Part shown: in pieces, positions 14,701-27,664 of the stretch
Position numbering within the stretch: the stretch's first letter is position 1
How the letters are laid out: the number at the start of each line of letters is the position of its first letter
Origin: Synaphobranchus kaupii
Lineage: Eukaryota > Chordata > Actinopteri > Anguilliformes > Synaphobranchidae
NCBI GenBank assembly: GCA_029718625.1
Contig: CM056397.1
Coordinates: 372,001 to 436,000 of the forward strand
DNA: 64,000 nt
Reading direction: 5' to 3'
Program-made: the position numbers and the translations under genes
Notes under the pieces: generated by a model
Databases searched by the model: none
What the model was told of the DNA's origin: nothing
What the model saw: only the letters and a program-made list of their open reading frames with translations

Positions 14701-16031
14701 CTAATTATCTAGCCCCACTCCCTCTGTATTTACCCACACTTTCTCAATATCTACCCCCACTCCCTCTGTATTTACCTCCACTTCCTAATTATCTACCCCC
14801 ACTCCCTCTGTATTTACCCCCACTTTCTCAGTATCTACCCCCACTCCCTCTGTATTTACCCCTTCTTCCTCAGTATCTACCCCCACTTTCTCAGTATCTA
14901 CCCCCACTCCCTCTCTATTTACCCCCACTTTCTCAGTATCTACCCCCACTCCCTCTGTATTTACCTCCACTTCCTAATTATCTAGCCCCACTCCCTCTGT
15001 ATTTACACCCACTTTCTCCGTATATACCCCAATTCCCTCTGTATTTACCCACACTTTCTCAGTATCTACCCCCATTCCCTGTGTATTTACCCCCACTCCC
15101 TCTGTATCTACCCCCACTCCCTCTGTATTTACCTCCACTCCCTCTGTATCTACCCCCACTCCCTCTTTATTTACCCCTACTTCCACCGTATCTACCCCCT
15201 CTCCCTCTGTATTTACCCCCACTTTCTCAGTATCTACCCCCACTCCCTCTGTATTTACCCACACTTTCTCAGTATCAACCCGCACTCCCTCTGTATTTAC
15301 CCCTACTTCCTCAGTATCTACCCCCACTTTGTCAGTATCTTCCCCCACTCCCTCTGTATTTACCCACACTTTCTCAGTATCTACCCCCACACCCTGTGTA
15401 TTTACCCCCACTCCCTCTGTATTTACCTCGAGTTCCTAATTATCTACGCCCACTCCCTCTGTATTTACCTCCAGTTCCTAATTATCTAGCCCCACGCCCT
15501 CTGTATTTACACCCACTTTCTCCGTATCTACCCCAATTGCCTCTGTATTTACCCACACTTTCTCAGTATCTACCCCCACTACCTCTGTATTTACCCACAC
15601 TTCCTCAGTATCTACCCCCATTCCCTATGTATTCATCCACACTTCCTCAGTATCTACCCCCACTCCCTCTGTATTTACCCACAATTTATCAGTATCTACC
15701 CCCACTCCCTCTTTATTTACCCCTACTTCCACCGTATCTACCCCCTCTCCCTCTGTATTTACCCCCACTTTCTCAGTATCTACCCCCACTCCCTCTGTAT
15801 TTACCCACACTTTCTCAGTATCTACCCCCACTCCCTCTGTATTTACCCCTACTTCCTCAGTATCTACCCCCACTTTGTCAGTATCTTCCCCCACTCCCTC
15901 TGTATTTACCCACACTTTCTCAGTATCTACCCCCACACCCTCTGTATTTACCCACACTTTCTCAGTATCTATCCCCACTCCCTCTGTATTTACCTCCACT
16001 TCCTAATTATCTACCCCCACTCCCTCTGTAT
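11794..16031. repeat. Higher-order repeat block, copy 2
   Basis: This is the partner of 1640-5920. Relative to copy 1 it lacks one 42-bp dimer near 14730 and one C near 15111, with few substitutions otherwise. A further stretch upstream (10715 to about 11330) matches the window start (41 to about 660) at offsets near 10,673 bp, so the shared organisation starts earlier but is rearranged between 660 and 1640. Confidence 0.85.
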
Positions 16032-17515
16032 TTACACCCACTTTCTCAGTATCTACCCCAATTCCCTCTGTATTTACCCACACTTTCTCAATATCTACCC
16101 CCATTCCCTGTGAATTTACCCCCTCTCCCTCTGTATCTCCCCCCACTCCCTCTGTATTTACCTCCACTTCCTAATTATCTACCCCCACTCCCTCTGTATT
16201 TACCCCCACTTTCTCAGTATCTACCCCCACTCCCTCTGTATTTACCCACACTTTCTCAGTATCTACCCCATTCCCTGTGTATTTACCCCCACTCCCTTTG
16301 TATTTACCCACACTTTCTCAGTATCTACCCCCACTCCCTCTGGATTTAACCCTACTTCCTCAATATCTACCCCCACTTTCTCAGTATCTACCCCCACTCC
16401 CTCTGTATTTACCCCCACTTTCTCAGTATCTACCCCCACTCCCTCTGTATTTACCTCCACTTCCTAATTATCTAGCCCCACTCCCTATGTATTTACACCC
16501 ACTTTCTCCGTATCTACCCCAATTCCCTCTGTATTTACCCACACTTTCTCAATATCTACCCCCACACCCTTTGTATTTACCCCCAGTTTCTCAGTATCGA
16601 CCCCCACTCCTTCTGTATTTACCCCCACTTCCTCAGTATCTACCCCCACTCCCTCTGTATTTACACCCACTTTCTCAGTATCTACCCCAATTCCCTCTGT
16701 ATTTACCCACACTTTCTCAGTATCTACCCCCACACCCTCTGTATTTACCCCCACTTTCTCAGTATCTACCCCAATTCCCTCTGTATTTACCCACACTTTC
16801 TCAGTATCTACCCCCACACCCTCTGTATTTACCCCCACTTTCTCAGTGTCTACCCCCACTCCCTCTGTATTTACCCACACTTTCTCAGTATCTACCCCCA
16901 CACCCTTTGTATTTACCCACACTTTCTCAGTATCTACCCCCACACCCTCTGTATTTACCCACACTTTCTCAGTATCTACCCCCACTCCCTCTGTATTTAC
17001 ACCCACTTTCTCAGTATCTACCCCAATTCCCTCTGTATTTACCCACACTTTCTCAGTATCTACCCCCACACCCTCTGTATTTACCCCCACTTTCTCAGTA
17101 TCTACCCCAATTCCCTCTGTATTTACCCACACTTTCTCAGTATCTACCCCCACACCCTCTGTATTTACCCCCACTTTCTCAGTGTCTACCCCCACTCCCT
17201 CTGTATTTACCCACACTTTCTCAGTATCTACCCCCACACCCTCTGTATTTACCCACACTTTCTCAGTATCTACCCCCACTCCCTCTGTATTTACCTCCAC
17301 TTCCTAATTATCTACCCCCACTCCCTCTGTATTTACACCCACTTTCTCCGTATCTACCCCAATTCCCTCTGTATTTACCCACACTTTCTCAGTATCTACC
17401 CCCACACCCTCTGTATTTACCCACACTTTCTCAGTATCTACCCCCACTCCCTCTGTATTTACACCCACTTTCTCCGTATCTACCCGAATTCCCTCTGTAT
17501 TTACCCACACTTTCT
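15590..17515. repeat. Array block repeated at 2,830 bp, copy 1
   Basis: This block matches 18420-20345 with a constant 2,830-bp offset for about 1.9 kb. Rare variants are shared, such as CAGTATCGACCCCC at 16593 and 19423 and the GGATTTAACCC form at 16342 and 19172. The first part also belongs to the end of the 10-kb block copy 2. Confidence 0.83.
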
Positions 17516-18419
17516 CAGTATCTACCCCCATTCCCTGTGTATTTACCCCCACTCCCTCTGTATCTACCCCCACTCCCTCTGTATTTACCTCCACTTCCTA
17601 ATTATCTACCCTACTCCCTCTGTATTTACACCCACTTTCTCAGTATCTACCCCAATTCCCTCTGTATTTACCCACACTTTCTCAATATCTACCCCCACAC
17701 CCTTTGTATTTACCCCCAGTTTCTCAGTATCTACCTCCACTCCCTCTGTATTTAGCCCCACTTCCTCAGTATCTACCCCCACTCCCTCTGTATTTACACC
17801 CACTTTCTCAGTATCTACCCCAATTCCCTCTGTATTTACCCACACTTTCTCAGTATCTACCCCCACACCCTCTGTATTTACCCCCACTTTCTCAGTATCT
17901 ACCCCAATTCCCTCTGTATTTACCCACACTTTCTCAGTATCTACCCCCACACCCTCTGTATTTACCCACACTTTCTCAGTATCTACCCCCACTCCCTCTG
18001 TATTTACCTCCCCTTCCTAATTATCTACCCCCACTCCCTCTGTATTTACACCCACTTTCTCAGTATCTACCCCAATTCCCTCTGTATTTACCCACACTTT
18101 ATCAGTATCTACCCCATTCCCTGTGTATTTACCCCCACTCCCTCTGTATCTACCCCACTCCCTCTGTATTTACCTCCACTTCCTAATTATCTACCCCCAC
18201 TCCCTCTCTATTTACCCCCACTTTCTCAGTATCTACCCCCACTCCCTCTGTATTTACCCACACTTTCTCAGTATCTACCCCATTCCCTGTGTATTTACCC
18301 CCACTCCCTCTGTATTTACCCCCACTTTCTCAGTATCGACCCCCACTCCCTCTGTATTTACCCCTACTTCCTCAGTATCTACCCCCACTTTCTCAGTATC
18401 TACCCCCACTCCCCCTGTA

Positions 18420-20345
18420 TTTACCCACACTTCCTCAGTATCTACCCCCATTCCCTATGTATTTATCCACACTTCCTCAGTATCTACCCCCACTCCCTCT
18501 GTATTTACCCACAATTTATCAGTATCTACCCCCACTCCCTCTTTATTTACCCCTACTTCCACCGTATCTACCCCCTCTCCCTCTGTATTTACCCCCACTT
18601 TCTCAGTATCTACCCCCACTCCCTCTGTATTTACCCACACTTTCTCAGTATCTACCCCCACTCCCTCTGTATTTACCCCTACTTCCTCAGTATCTACCCC
18701 CACTTTGTCAGTATCTTCCCCCACTCCCTCTGTATTTACCCACACTTTCTCAGTATCTACCCCCACACCCTCTGTATTTACCCACACTTTCTCAGTATCT
18801 ATCCCCACTCCCTCTGTATTTACCTCCACTTCCTAATTATCTACCCCCACTCCCTCTGTATTTACACCCACTTTCTCAGTATCTACCCCAATTCCCTCTG
18901 TATTTACCCACACTTTCTCAATATCTACCCCCATTCCCTGTGAATTTACCCCCTCTCCCTCTGTATCTCCCCCCACTCCCTCTGTATTTACCTCCACTTC
19001 CTAATTATCTACCCCCACTCCCTCTGTATTTACCCCCACTTTCTCAGTATCTACCCCCACTCCCTCTGTATTTACCCACACTTTCTCAGTATCTACCCCA
19101 TTCCCTGTGTATTTACCCCCACTCCCTTTGTATTTACCCACACTTTTTCAGTATCTACCCCCACTCCCTCTGGATTTAACCCTACTTCCTCAATATCTAC
19201 CCCCACTTTCTCAGTATCTACCCCCACTCCCTCTGTATTTACCCCCACTTTCTCAGTATCTACCCCCACTCCCTCTGTATTTACCTCCACTTCCTAATTA
19301 TCTAGCCCCACTCCCTATGTATTTACACCCACTTTCTCCGTATCTACCCCAATTCCCTCTGTATTTACCCACACTTTCTCAATATCTACCCCCACACCCT
19401 TTGTATTTACCCCCAGTTTCTCAGTATCGACCCCCACTCCTTCTGTATTTACCCCCACTTCCTCAGTATCTACCCCCACTCCCTCTGTATTTACACCCAC
19501 TTTCTCAGTATCTACCCCAATTCCCTCTGTATTTACCCACACTTTCTCAGTATCTACCCCCACACCCTCTGTATTTACCCCCACTTTCTCAGTATCTACC
19601 CCAATTCCCTCTGTATTTACCCACACTTTCTCAGTATCTACCCCCACACCCTCTGTATTTACCCCCACTTTCTCAGTGTCTACCCCCACTCCCTCTGTAT
19701 TTACCCACACTTTCTCAGTATCTACCCCCACACCCTTTGTATTTACCCACACTTTCTCAGTATCTACCCCCACACCCTCTGTATTTACCCACACTTTCTC
19801 AGTATCTACCCCCACTCCCTCTGTATTTACACCCACTTTCTCAGTATCTACCCCAATTCCCTCTGTATTTACCCACACTTTCTCTGTATCTACCCCCACA
19901 CCCTCTGTATTTACCCCCACTTTCTCAGTATCTACCCCAATTCCCTCTGTATTTACCCACACTTTCTCAGTATCTACCCCCACACCCTCTGTATTTACCC
20001 CCACTTTCTCAGTGTCTACCCCCACTCCCTCTGTATTTACCCACACTTTCTCAGTATCTACCCCCACACCCTCTGTATTTACCCACACTTTCTCAGTATC
20101 TACCCCCACTCCCTCTGTATTTACCTCCACTTCCTAATTATCTACCCCCACTCCCTCTGTATTTACACCCACTTTCTCCGTATCTACCCCAATTCCCTCT
20201 GTATTTACCCACACTTTCTCAGTATCTACCCCCACACCCTCTGTATTTACCCACACTTTCTCAGTATCTACCCCCACTCCCTCTGTATTTACACCCACTT
20301 TCTCCGTATCTACCCCAATTCCCTCTGTATTTACCCACACTTCCT
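18420..20345. repeat. Array block repeated at 2,830 bp, copy 2
   Basis: Partner of 15590-17515. Differences are few, for example CTTTCTCTGTATC against CTTTCTCAGTATC near 19883 and CACTTTTTCAG near 19143. The match ends near 20345, where TTTCTCAG is replaced by TTCCTCAG. Confidence 0.83.
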
Positions 20346-22969
20346 CAGTATCTACCCCCATTCCCTATGTATTTAGCCACACTTCCTCAGTATCTACCCC
20401 CACTCCCTGTGTATTTACCCACAATTTATCAGTATCTACCCCCACTCCCTCTTTATTTACCCCTACTTCCACCGTATCTACCCCCTCTCCCTCTGTATTT
20501 ACCCCCACTTTCTCAGTATCTACCCCCACTCCCTCTGTATTTAACCACACTTTCTCAGTATCTACCCCCACTCCCTCTGTATTTACCCCTACTTCCTCAG
20601 TATCTACCCCCACTTTGTCAGTATCTTCCCCCACTCCCTCTGTATTTACCCACACTTTCTCAGTATCTACCCCCACACCCTCTGTATTTACCCACACTTT
20701 CTCAATATCTACCCCCACTCCCTCTGTATTTACCTCCACTTCCTAATTATCTACCCCCACTCCCTCTGTATTTACACCCACTTTCTCAGTATCTACCCCA
20801 ATTCCCTCTGTATTTACCCACACTTTCTCACTATCTACCCCAATTCCCTCTGTATTTACCCCACACTTTCTCAGTATCTACCCCCACTCCCTCTGTATTT
20901 ACCTCCACTTCCTAATTATCTACCCCCACTCCCCTCTGTATTTACACCCACTTTCTCAGTATCTACCCCAATTCCCTCTGTATTTACCCACACTTTATCA
21001 GTATCTACCCCATTCCCTGTGTATTTACCCCCACTCCCTCTGTATCTACCCCCACTCCCTCTGTATTTACCTCCACTTCCTAATTATCTACCCCCACTCC
21101 CTCTCTATTTTCCCCCACTTTCTCAGTATCTACCCCCACTCCCTCTGTATTTACCCACACTTTCTCAGTATCTACCCCATTCCCTGTGTATTTACCCCCA
21201 CTCCCTCTGTATTTACCCCCACTTTCTCAGTATCGACCCCCACTCCCTCTGTATTTACCCCTACTTCCTCAGTATCTACCCCCACTTTCTCAGTATCTAC
21301 CCCCACTCCCCCCTGTATTTACCCACACTTTCTCAGTATCTACCCCCATTCCCTGTGTATTTACCCCCACTCCCTCTGTATTTACCTCGACTTCCTAATT
21401 ATCTACCCCCACTCCCTCTGTATTTACCTCCAATTCCTTATTATCTAGCCCCACTCCCTCTGTATTTACACCCACTTTCTCCGTATCTACCCCAATTCCC
21501 TCTGTATTTACCCACACTTTCTCAGTATCTACCCCCACTCCCTCTGTATTTACCCACACTTCCTCAGTATCTACCCCCATTCCCTATGTATTTAGCCACA
21601 CTTCCTCAGTATCTACCCCCACTCCCTCTGTATTTACCCACAATTTATCAGTATCTACCCCCACTCCCTCTGTATTTACCTCCACTTCCTAATTATCTAC
21701 CCCCACTCCGTCTGTATTTACACCCACTTTCTCAGTATCTACCCCAATTCCCTCTGTATTTACCCACACTTTATCAGTATCTACCCCATTCCCTGTGTAT
21801 TTACCCCCACTCCCTCTGTATCTACCCCCACTCCCTCTGTATTTACCTCCACTTCCTAATTATCTACCCCCACTCCCTCTCTATTTACCCCCACTTTCTC
21901 AGTATCTACCCCCACTCCCTCTGTATTTACCCACACTTTCTCAGTATCTACCCCATTCCCTGTGTATTTACCCCCACTCCCTCTGTATTTACCCCCACTT
22001 TCTCAGTATCTACCCCCACTCCCTCTGAATTTACCCCTACTTCCTCAGTATCTACCCCCACTTTGTCAGTATCTTCCCCCACTCCCTCTGTATTTACCCA
22101 CACTTTCTCAGTATCTACCCCCACACCCTCTGTATTTACCCACACTTTCTCAGTATCTACCCCCACTCCCGCTGTATCTACCCCTACTTCCTCAGTATGT
22201 ATCCCCACTTTCTCAGTATCTACCCCCACTCCCCCTGTATTTACCCACACTTTCTCAGTATCTACCCCCATTCCCTGTGTATTTACCCCCACTCCCTCTG
22301 TATTTACCTGCAATTCCTAATTATCTAGCCCCACTCCCTCTGTATTTACACCCACTTTCTCCGTATCTACCCCAATTCCCTCTGTATTTACCAACACTTT
22401 CTCAGTATCTACCCCCCACACCCTCTGTATTTACCCCCACTTTCTCAGTATCTACCCCCAATTCCCTCTGTATTTACCCACACTTTCTCAGTATCTACCC
22501 CCACACCCTTTGTATTTACCCCCAGTTTCTCAGTATCTACCCCCGCTCCCTCTGTATTTACCCCCACTTCCTCAGTATCTACCCCCACTCCCTCTGTATT
22601 TACACCCACTTTCTCAGTATCTACCCCAATTCCCTCTGTATTTACCCACACTTTCTCAGTATCTACCCCCACACCCTCTGTATTTACCCCCACTTTCTCA
22701 GTATCTACCCCAATTCCCTCTGTATTTACCCACACTTTCTCAGTATCTACCCCCACACCCTCTGTATTTACCCCCACTTTCTCAGTGTCTACCCCCACTC
22801 CCTCTGTATTTACCCACACTTTCTCAGTATCTACCCCCACACTCTCTGTATTTACACCCACTTTCTCAGTATCTACCCAAATTCCCTCTGTATTTACCCA
22901 CACTTTCTCAGTATCTACCCCCACTCCCTCTGTATTTACCCACACTTCCTCAGTATCTACCCCCATTCC

Positions 22970-25900
22970 CTATGTATTTAGCCACACTTCCTCAGTATCT
23001 ACCCCCACTCCCTCTGTATTTACCCACAATTTATCAGTATCCTATCCCCACTCCCTCTTTATTTACCCCCTACTTCACCCCTACCTTCCACCGTATCTAC
23101 CCCCCTCTCCCTCTGTATTTACCCCCACTTTCTCAGTATCTACCCCCACTCCCTCTGTATTTACCCACACTTTCTCAGTATCTACCCCCACTCCCTCTGT
23201 ATTTACCCCTACTTCCTCAGTATCTACCCCCACTTTGTCAGTATCTTCCCCCACTCCCTCTGTATTTACCCACACTTTCTCAGTATCTACCCCCACACCC
23301 TCTGTATTTACCCACACTTTCTCAGTATCTACCCCCACTCCCTCTGTATCTACCCCTACTTCCTCAGTATCTACCCCCACTTTCTCAGTATCTACCCCCA
23401 TTCCCTGGTGTATTTACCCCCACTCCCATCTGTATTTAACCTCAAATTCCTAATTATCTAGCCCCACTCCCTCTGTATTTACACCCCACTTTCTCTGTAT
23501 CTACCCCAATTCCCTCTGTATTTACCAACACTTTCTCAGTATCTACCCCCACACCCTCTGTATTTACCTCCACTTTCTCAGTATCTACCCCAATTCCCTC
23601 TGTATTTACCCACACTTTCTCAGTATCTACCCCCACACCCCTTTGTATTTACCCCCTGTTTTCTCAGTATCTACCCCCCGCTCCCTCTGTATTTACCCCC
23701 ACTTCCCTCAGTATCTACCCCCACTCCCTCTGTATTTACACCCACTTTCTCAGTATCTACCCCAATTCCCTCTGTATTTACCCACACTTTCTCAGTATCT
23801 ACCCCCACACCCTCTGTATTTACCCCCACTTTCTCAGTGTCTAACCCCCACTCCCTCTGTATTTTACCCACACTTTCTCAGTATCTACCCCCCACACCCC
23901 TCTGTATTTACCCACACTTTCTCAGTATCTACCCCCCACTCCCTCTGTATTTACACCCACTTTCTCAGTATCTACCCCAATTCCCTCTGTATTTACCCAC
24001 ACTTTATCAGTATCTACCCCATTCCCTGTGTATTTACCCCCACTCCCTCTGTATCTACTCCCACTCCCTCTGTATTTACCTCCACTTCCTAATTATCTAC
24101 CCCCACTCCCTCTCTATTTACCCCCACTTTTCTCAGTATCTACCCCCACTCCCTCTGTATTTACCCACACTTTCTCAGTATCTACCCCATTCCCTGTGTA
24201 TTTACCCCCATTCCCTCTGTATTTACCCCTACTTTCTCAGTATCTACCCCCACTCCCTCTGTATTTACCCCTACTTCCTCAGTATCTACCCCCACTTTCT
24301 CAGTATCTACCCCCCCACTCCCCCCTGTATTTACCCACACTTTCTCAGTATCTACCCCCATTCCCTGTGTATTTACCCCCACTCCCTCTGTATTTACCTC
24401 GACTTCCTAATTATCTACCCCCACTACCTCTGTATTTACCCTCCAGTTCCTAATTATCTAGCCCCCACTCCCTCTGTATTTACACCCACTTTCTCCGTAT
24501 CTACCCCAATTCCCTCTGTATTTACCCACACTTTCTCAGTATCTACCCCTCACTCCCTCTGTATTTACCCCCACTTCCTCAGTATTTACCCCCATTCCCT
24601 ATGTATTTATCCACACTTCCTCAGTATCTACCCCCACTCCCTCTGTATTTACCCACAATTTATCAGTATCTACCCCCACTCCCTCTTTATTTACCCCTAC
24701 TTCCACCGTATCTACCCCCCTCTCCCTCTGTATTTACCCCCACTTTCTCAGTATCTACCCCCACTCCCTCTGTATTTACCCACACTTTCTCAGTATCTAC
24801 CCCCACTCCCTCTGTATTTACCCCTACTTCCTCAGTATCTACCCCCACTTTGTCAGTATCTTCCCCCACTCCCCTCTGTATTTACCCACACTTTCTCAGT
24901 ATCTACCCCCACACCCTCTGTATTTACCCACACTTTCTCAGTATCTACCCCCACTCCCTCTGTATTTACCTCCACTTCCTAATTATCTACCCCCACTCCC
25001 TCTGTATTTACACCCACTTTCTCAGTATCTACCCCAATTCCCTCTGTATTTACCCACACTTTCTCAGTATCTACCCCCATTCCCTGTGAATTTACCCCCA
25101 CTCCCTCTGTATCTCCCCCCACTCCCTCTGTATTTACCTCCACTTCCTATTATCTACCCCCACTCCCTCTGTATTTACCCCCACTTTCTCAGTATCTACC
25201 CCACTCCCTCTGTATTTACCCACACTTTCTCAGTATCTATTCCCTGTGTATTTACCCCCACTCCCTCTGTATTTACCCACACTTTCTCAGTATCTACCCC
25301 CACTCCCTCTGGATTTAACCCTACTTCCTCAGTATCTGCCCCCACTTTCTCAGTATCTACCCCCACTCCCTCTGTATTTACCCCCACTTTCTCAGTATCT
25401 ACCCCCCACTCCCTCTGTATTTACCTCCACTTCCTAATTATCTAGCCCCACTCCCTCTGTATTTACACCCACTTTCTCCGTATCTACCCCAATTCCCTCT
25501 GTATTTACCCACACTTTCTCAATATCTACCCCCACTCCCTCTGTATTTTACCTCCACTTCCTAATTATCTACCCCCACCTCCCTCTGTATTTACCCCCAC
25601 TTTCTCAGTATCTACCCCCACTCCCCTCTGTATTTACCCCTTCTTCCTCAGTATCTACCCCCACTTTCTCAGTATCTACCCCCCACTCCCTCTCTATTTT
25701 ACCCCCACTTTTCTCAGTATCTACCCCCACTCCCTCTGTATTTACCTCCACTTCCTAATTATCTAGCCCCACTCCCTCTGTATTTACACCCACTTTCCTT
25801 CTCCGTATATACCCCAATTCCCTCTGTATTTACCCACACTTTCTCAGTATCTACCCCCATTCCCTGTGTATTTACCCCCACTCCCCTCTGTATCTACCCC

Positions 25901-25970
25901 CCACTCCCTCTGTATTTACCTCCACTACTCCTAATTATCTACCCCACTCCCTCTGTATTTACACCCACTT
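22970..25970. repeat. Higher-order repeat block, copy 3, indel-rich and cut by gap
   Basis: The monomer order follows the blocks that start at 41 and 10715 and then those at 2647/12801 and 3058/13212 (compare 24182 and 24601). Unlike the other copies it has many one-base insertions, mostly in C or T runs, for example near 23404, 23431, 23485, 23641, 23704, 23842, 23862, 23889, 24309 and 25548, plus a longer insertion near 25797. It ends abruptly at the N gap. The indels may be uncorrected sequencing errors. Confidence 0.8.
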
Positions 25971-26470
25971 NNNNNNNNNNNNNNNNNNNNNNNNNNNNNN
26001 NNNNNNNNNNNNNNNNNNNNNNNNNNNNNNNNNNNNNNNNNNNNNNNNNNNNNNNNNNNNNNNNNNNNNNNNNNNNNNNNNNNNNNNNNNNNNNNNNNNN
26101 NNNNNNNNNNNNNNNNNNNNNNNNNNNNNNNNNNNNNNNNNNNNNNNNNNNNNNNNNNNNNNNNNNNNNNNNNNNNNNNNNNNNNNNNNNNNNNNNNNNN
26201 NNNNNNNNNNNNNNNNNNNNNNNNNNNNNNNNNNNNNNNNNNNNNNNNNNNNNNNNNNNNNNNNNNNNNNNNNNNNNNNNNNNNNNNNNNNNNNNNNNNN
26301 NNNNNNNNNNNNNNNNNNNNNNNNNNNNNNNNNNNNNNNNNNNNNNNNNNNNNNNNNNNNNNNNNNNNNNNNNNNNNNNNNNNNNNNNNNNNNNNNNNNN
26401 NNNNNNNNNNNNNNNNNNNNNNNNNNNNNNNNNNNNNNNNNNNNNNNNNNNNNNNNNNNNNNNNNNNNNN
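25971..26470. other. Assembly gap, 500 N
   Basis: Exactly 500 N. The round number suggests a scaffolding placeholder of unknown true length. It separates the repeat array from a truncated transposon, so the real end of the array is not seen. Confidence 0.99.
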
Positions 26471-27423
26471 AAATATGAAGGACGAAGAATAGCTAAGCTT
26501 ACAATTTTGTTAACATGGTGACATCTCCGTTTTTTAACCATAGGCTCTCGAAAAAAAACTTATGCACAGCGATTCCGCTGTAGCCTAGGCTATTTGAAAA
26601 ACAATAAATGCAATATTCACTGGACAAGGTTTTGAACTTTTTTCAGTCACAAACCATTCTATTTACTTACAGGCTGTATTCACAGATAAACAGAGCTGTA
26701 TTGTAATGACATCTGAAGCGCATTTTCAGAACTTAAATGTCCGTCTATTGCCGTGCGCGAGTTTTCCATTGAATGACAATTCACGCATTAGGTGCAAAGA
26801 CAATTCGCGCATTAGGCTTGATAGCTATAGGTGTTATCAGCTCCTTTTTAATGGATAGCCATTGTCCCGTACCATCGCACATCGCCTGGATGTTGATGGA
26901 GTGGGCTGAGAGCAATGTAATGTGGCATTGTTTCCCTTCGCTGATGGAAAGGTATGTGGACCTATGGAACCTTTTATTATTATGCATTTTTGATATAGCC
27001 TACACAATAATAATATTTCACATTATGATCTAGATATTTTAGTCATGCCTGTGCACGCCCCTGTGTGTAACAGACAGGAGGGTATGCGCGTTGTGCACAC
27101 GCCTATGTAGACGCACTTATATGCGCCGTTAAAATAGCATGTAAACAACTGCGACATGACTTTAGACCAGGTTTGTGGTGGTTCTAGCGCAAGCGCTTTC
27201 TGCTGGCTCAAGATAGCAATACGCCAAAAAGAATCCTGGCTACTCCTCATCTTAAGACCAACACGCCCAGTTCACTAATGATGGCGCAAGAGTTACGCCG
27301 TCAACATGCTAGTTTGACGGCGTAAGCGTTAGGCGCTATTATGGACCTAGCGCCGGGTGTAAGATAGCAAAGACACTTGCGTTTGCGTTAGCGCCGCTTT
27401 GCGCCGGGTGTAAGATAGGGCCC
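26471..27423 (-). mobile_element. PIF/Harbinger-like element, truncated by the gap
   Basis: This is an inverted copy of 55338-56215. It ends at 27423 with a terminal sequence that on the minus strand begins GGGCCCTATCTTACACCCGG, followed by subterminal copies of the same ACACCCGGCGC motif. Inside, the minus strand at about 26781-26987 encodes a transposase remnant with the segment [10 protein letters not shown], which resembles the SINVQ-V-CD block of PIF/Harbinger DDE transposases. The rest lies in the N gap. Assignment to Harbinger rests on that short motif and the element ends. Confidence 0.7.
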
Positions 27424-27640
27424 GCAGAAGGTGTCGGTTTTGGACCCTGTTGTCCTATGCGGTCGTTTTCCTCGGTGGCCACGCGAGGGGCGCTGCCCTT
27501 TTGGTGGATGCTTGCTCCGCCCTGCTGAGTTGGGGGAGTTTCTGTTTAGCGTTTCACCTGTTTGTGGTTCCCTGAGAGTTATATAAGCCTACCGTTTCCT
27601 TCGTTCGGGGCTTCGACATTAATTGTTAATTGTTGTTTGT
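27424..27640 (+). other. Segment leading into the hairpin-repeat block, promoter-like
   Basis: This short GC-richer stretch follows the Harbinger end directly. It contains a TATA-like box at 27580-27586 and then a T-rich leader. It resembles an LTR or transposon promoter in layout, but I see no terminal repeats that would prove it. Confidence 0.35.
27580..27586 (+). promoter_or_regulatory. TATA-like box (TATATAA)
   Basis: TTATATAAGCC lies about 90 bp upstream of the first hairpin repeat. A start site 25-32 bp downstream would place the transcript start near 27610-27618, so the hairpin repeats would lie in a structured leader. Inferred from sequence alone. Confidence 0.35.
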
Positions 27641-27664
27641 TTATTGTTACGTACTGTGGTGTTT

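Larger units (their letters stand above)
1..25970. repeat. Giant minisatellite array, 21-bp monomer in 42-bp dimers
   Basis: The whole stretch is built from two alternating 21-bp monomers, one of type CTCTGTATTTACCCACACTTT and one of type CTCAGTATCTACCCCCACTCC, giving a 42-bp dimer and about 600 dimers. The plus strand is extremely poor in G (about two per dimer). Recurrent variants mark positions in higher-order repeats: a monomer with CTAATTATCTA (for example at 505, 1925, 3436, 11177 and 12080), a 20-bp monomer with one C missing (CTACCCCATTCCCTGTG), and a TTTATCAGTATCT form. Long open frames exist on both strands because 21 is divisible by 3, but the 20-bp variants shift the frame and no start, splice or domain signal is seen. 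The array enters from outside the window on the left and runs into the assembly gap on the right. Confidence 0.97.

Noticed and set aside
1..25970. CRISPR-like array
   Set aside because: Units are tandem without unique spacers, and the setting is a vertebrate genome.
1..25970. Telomeric repeat
   Set aside because: No TTAGGG/CCCTAA runs; the CCCTCTGTATTT units are unrelated.
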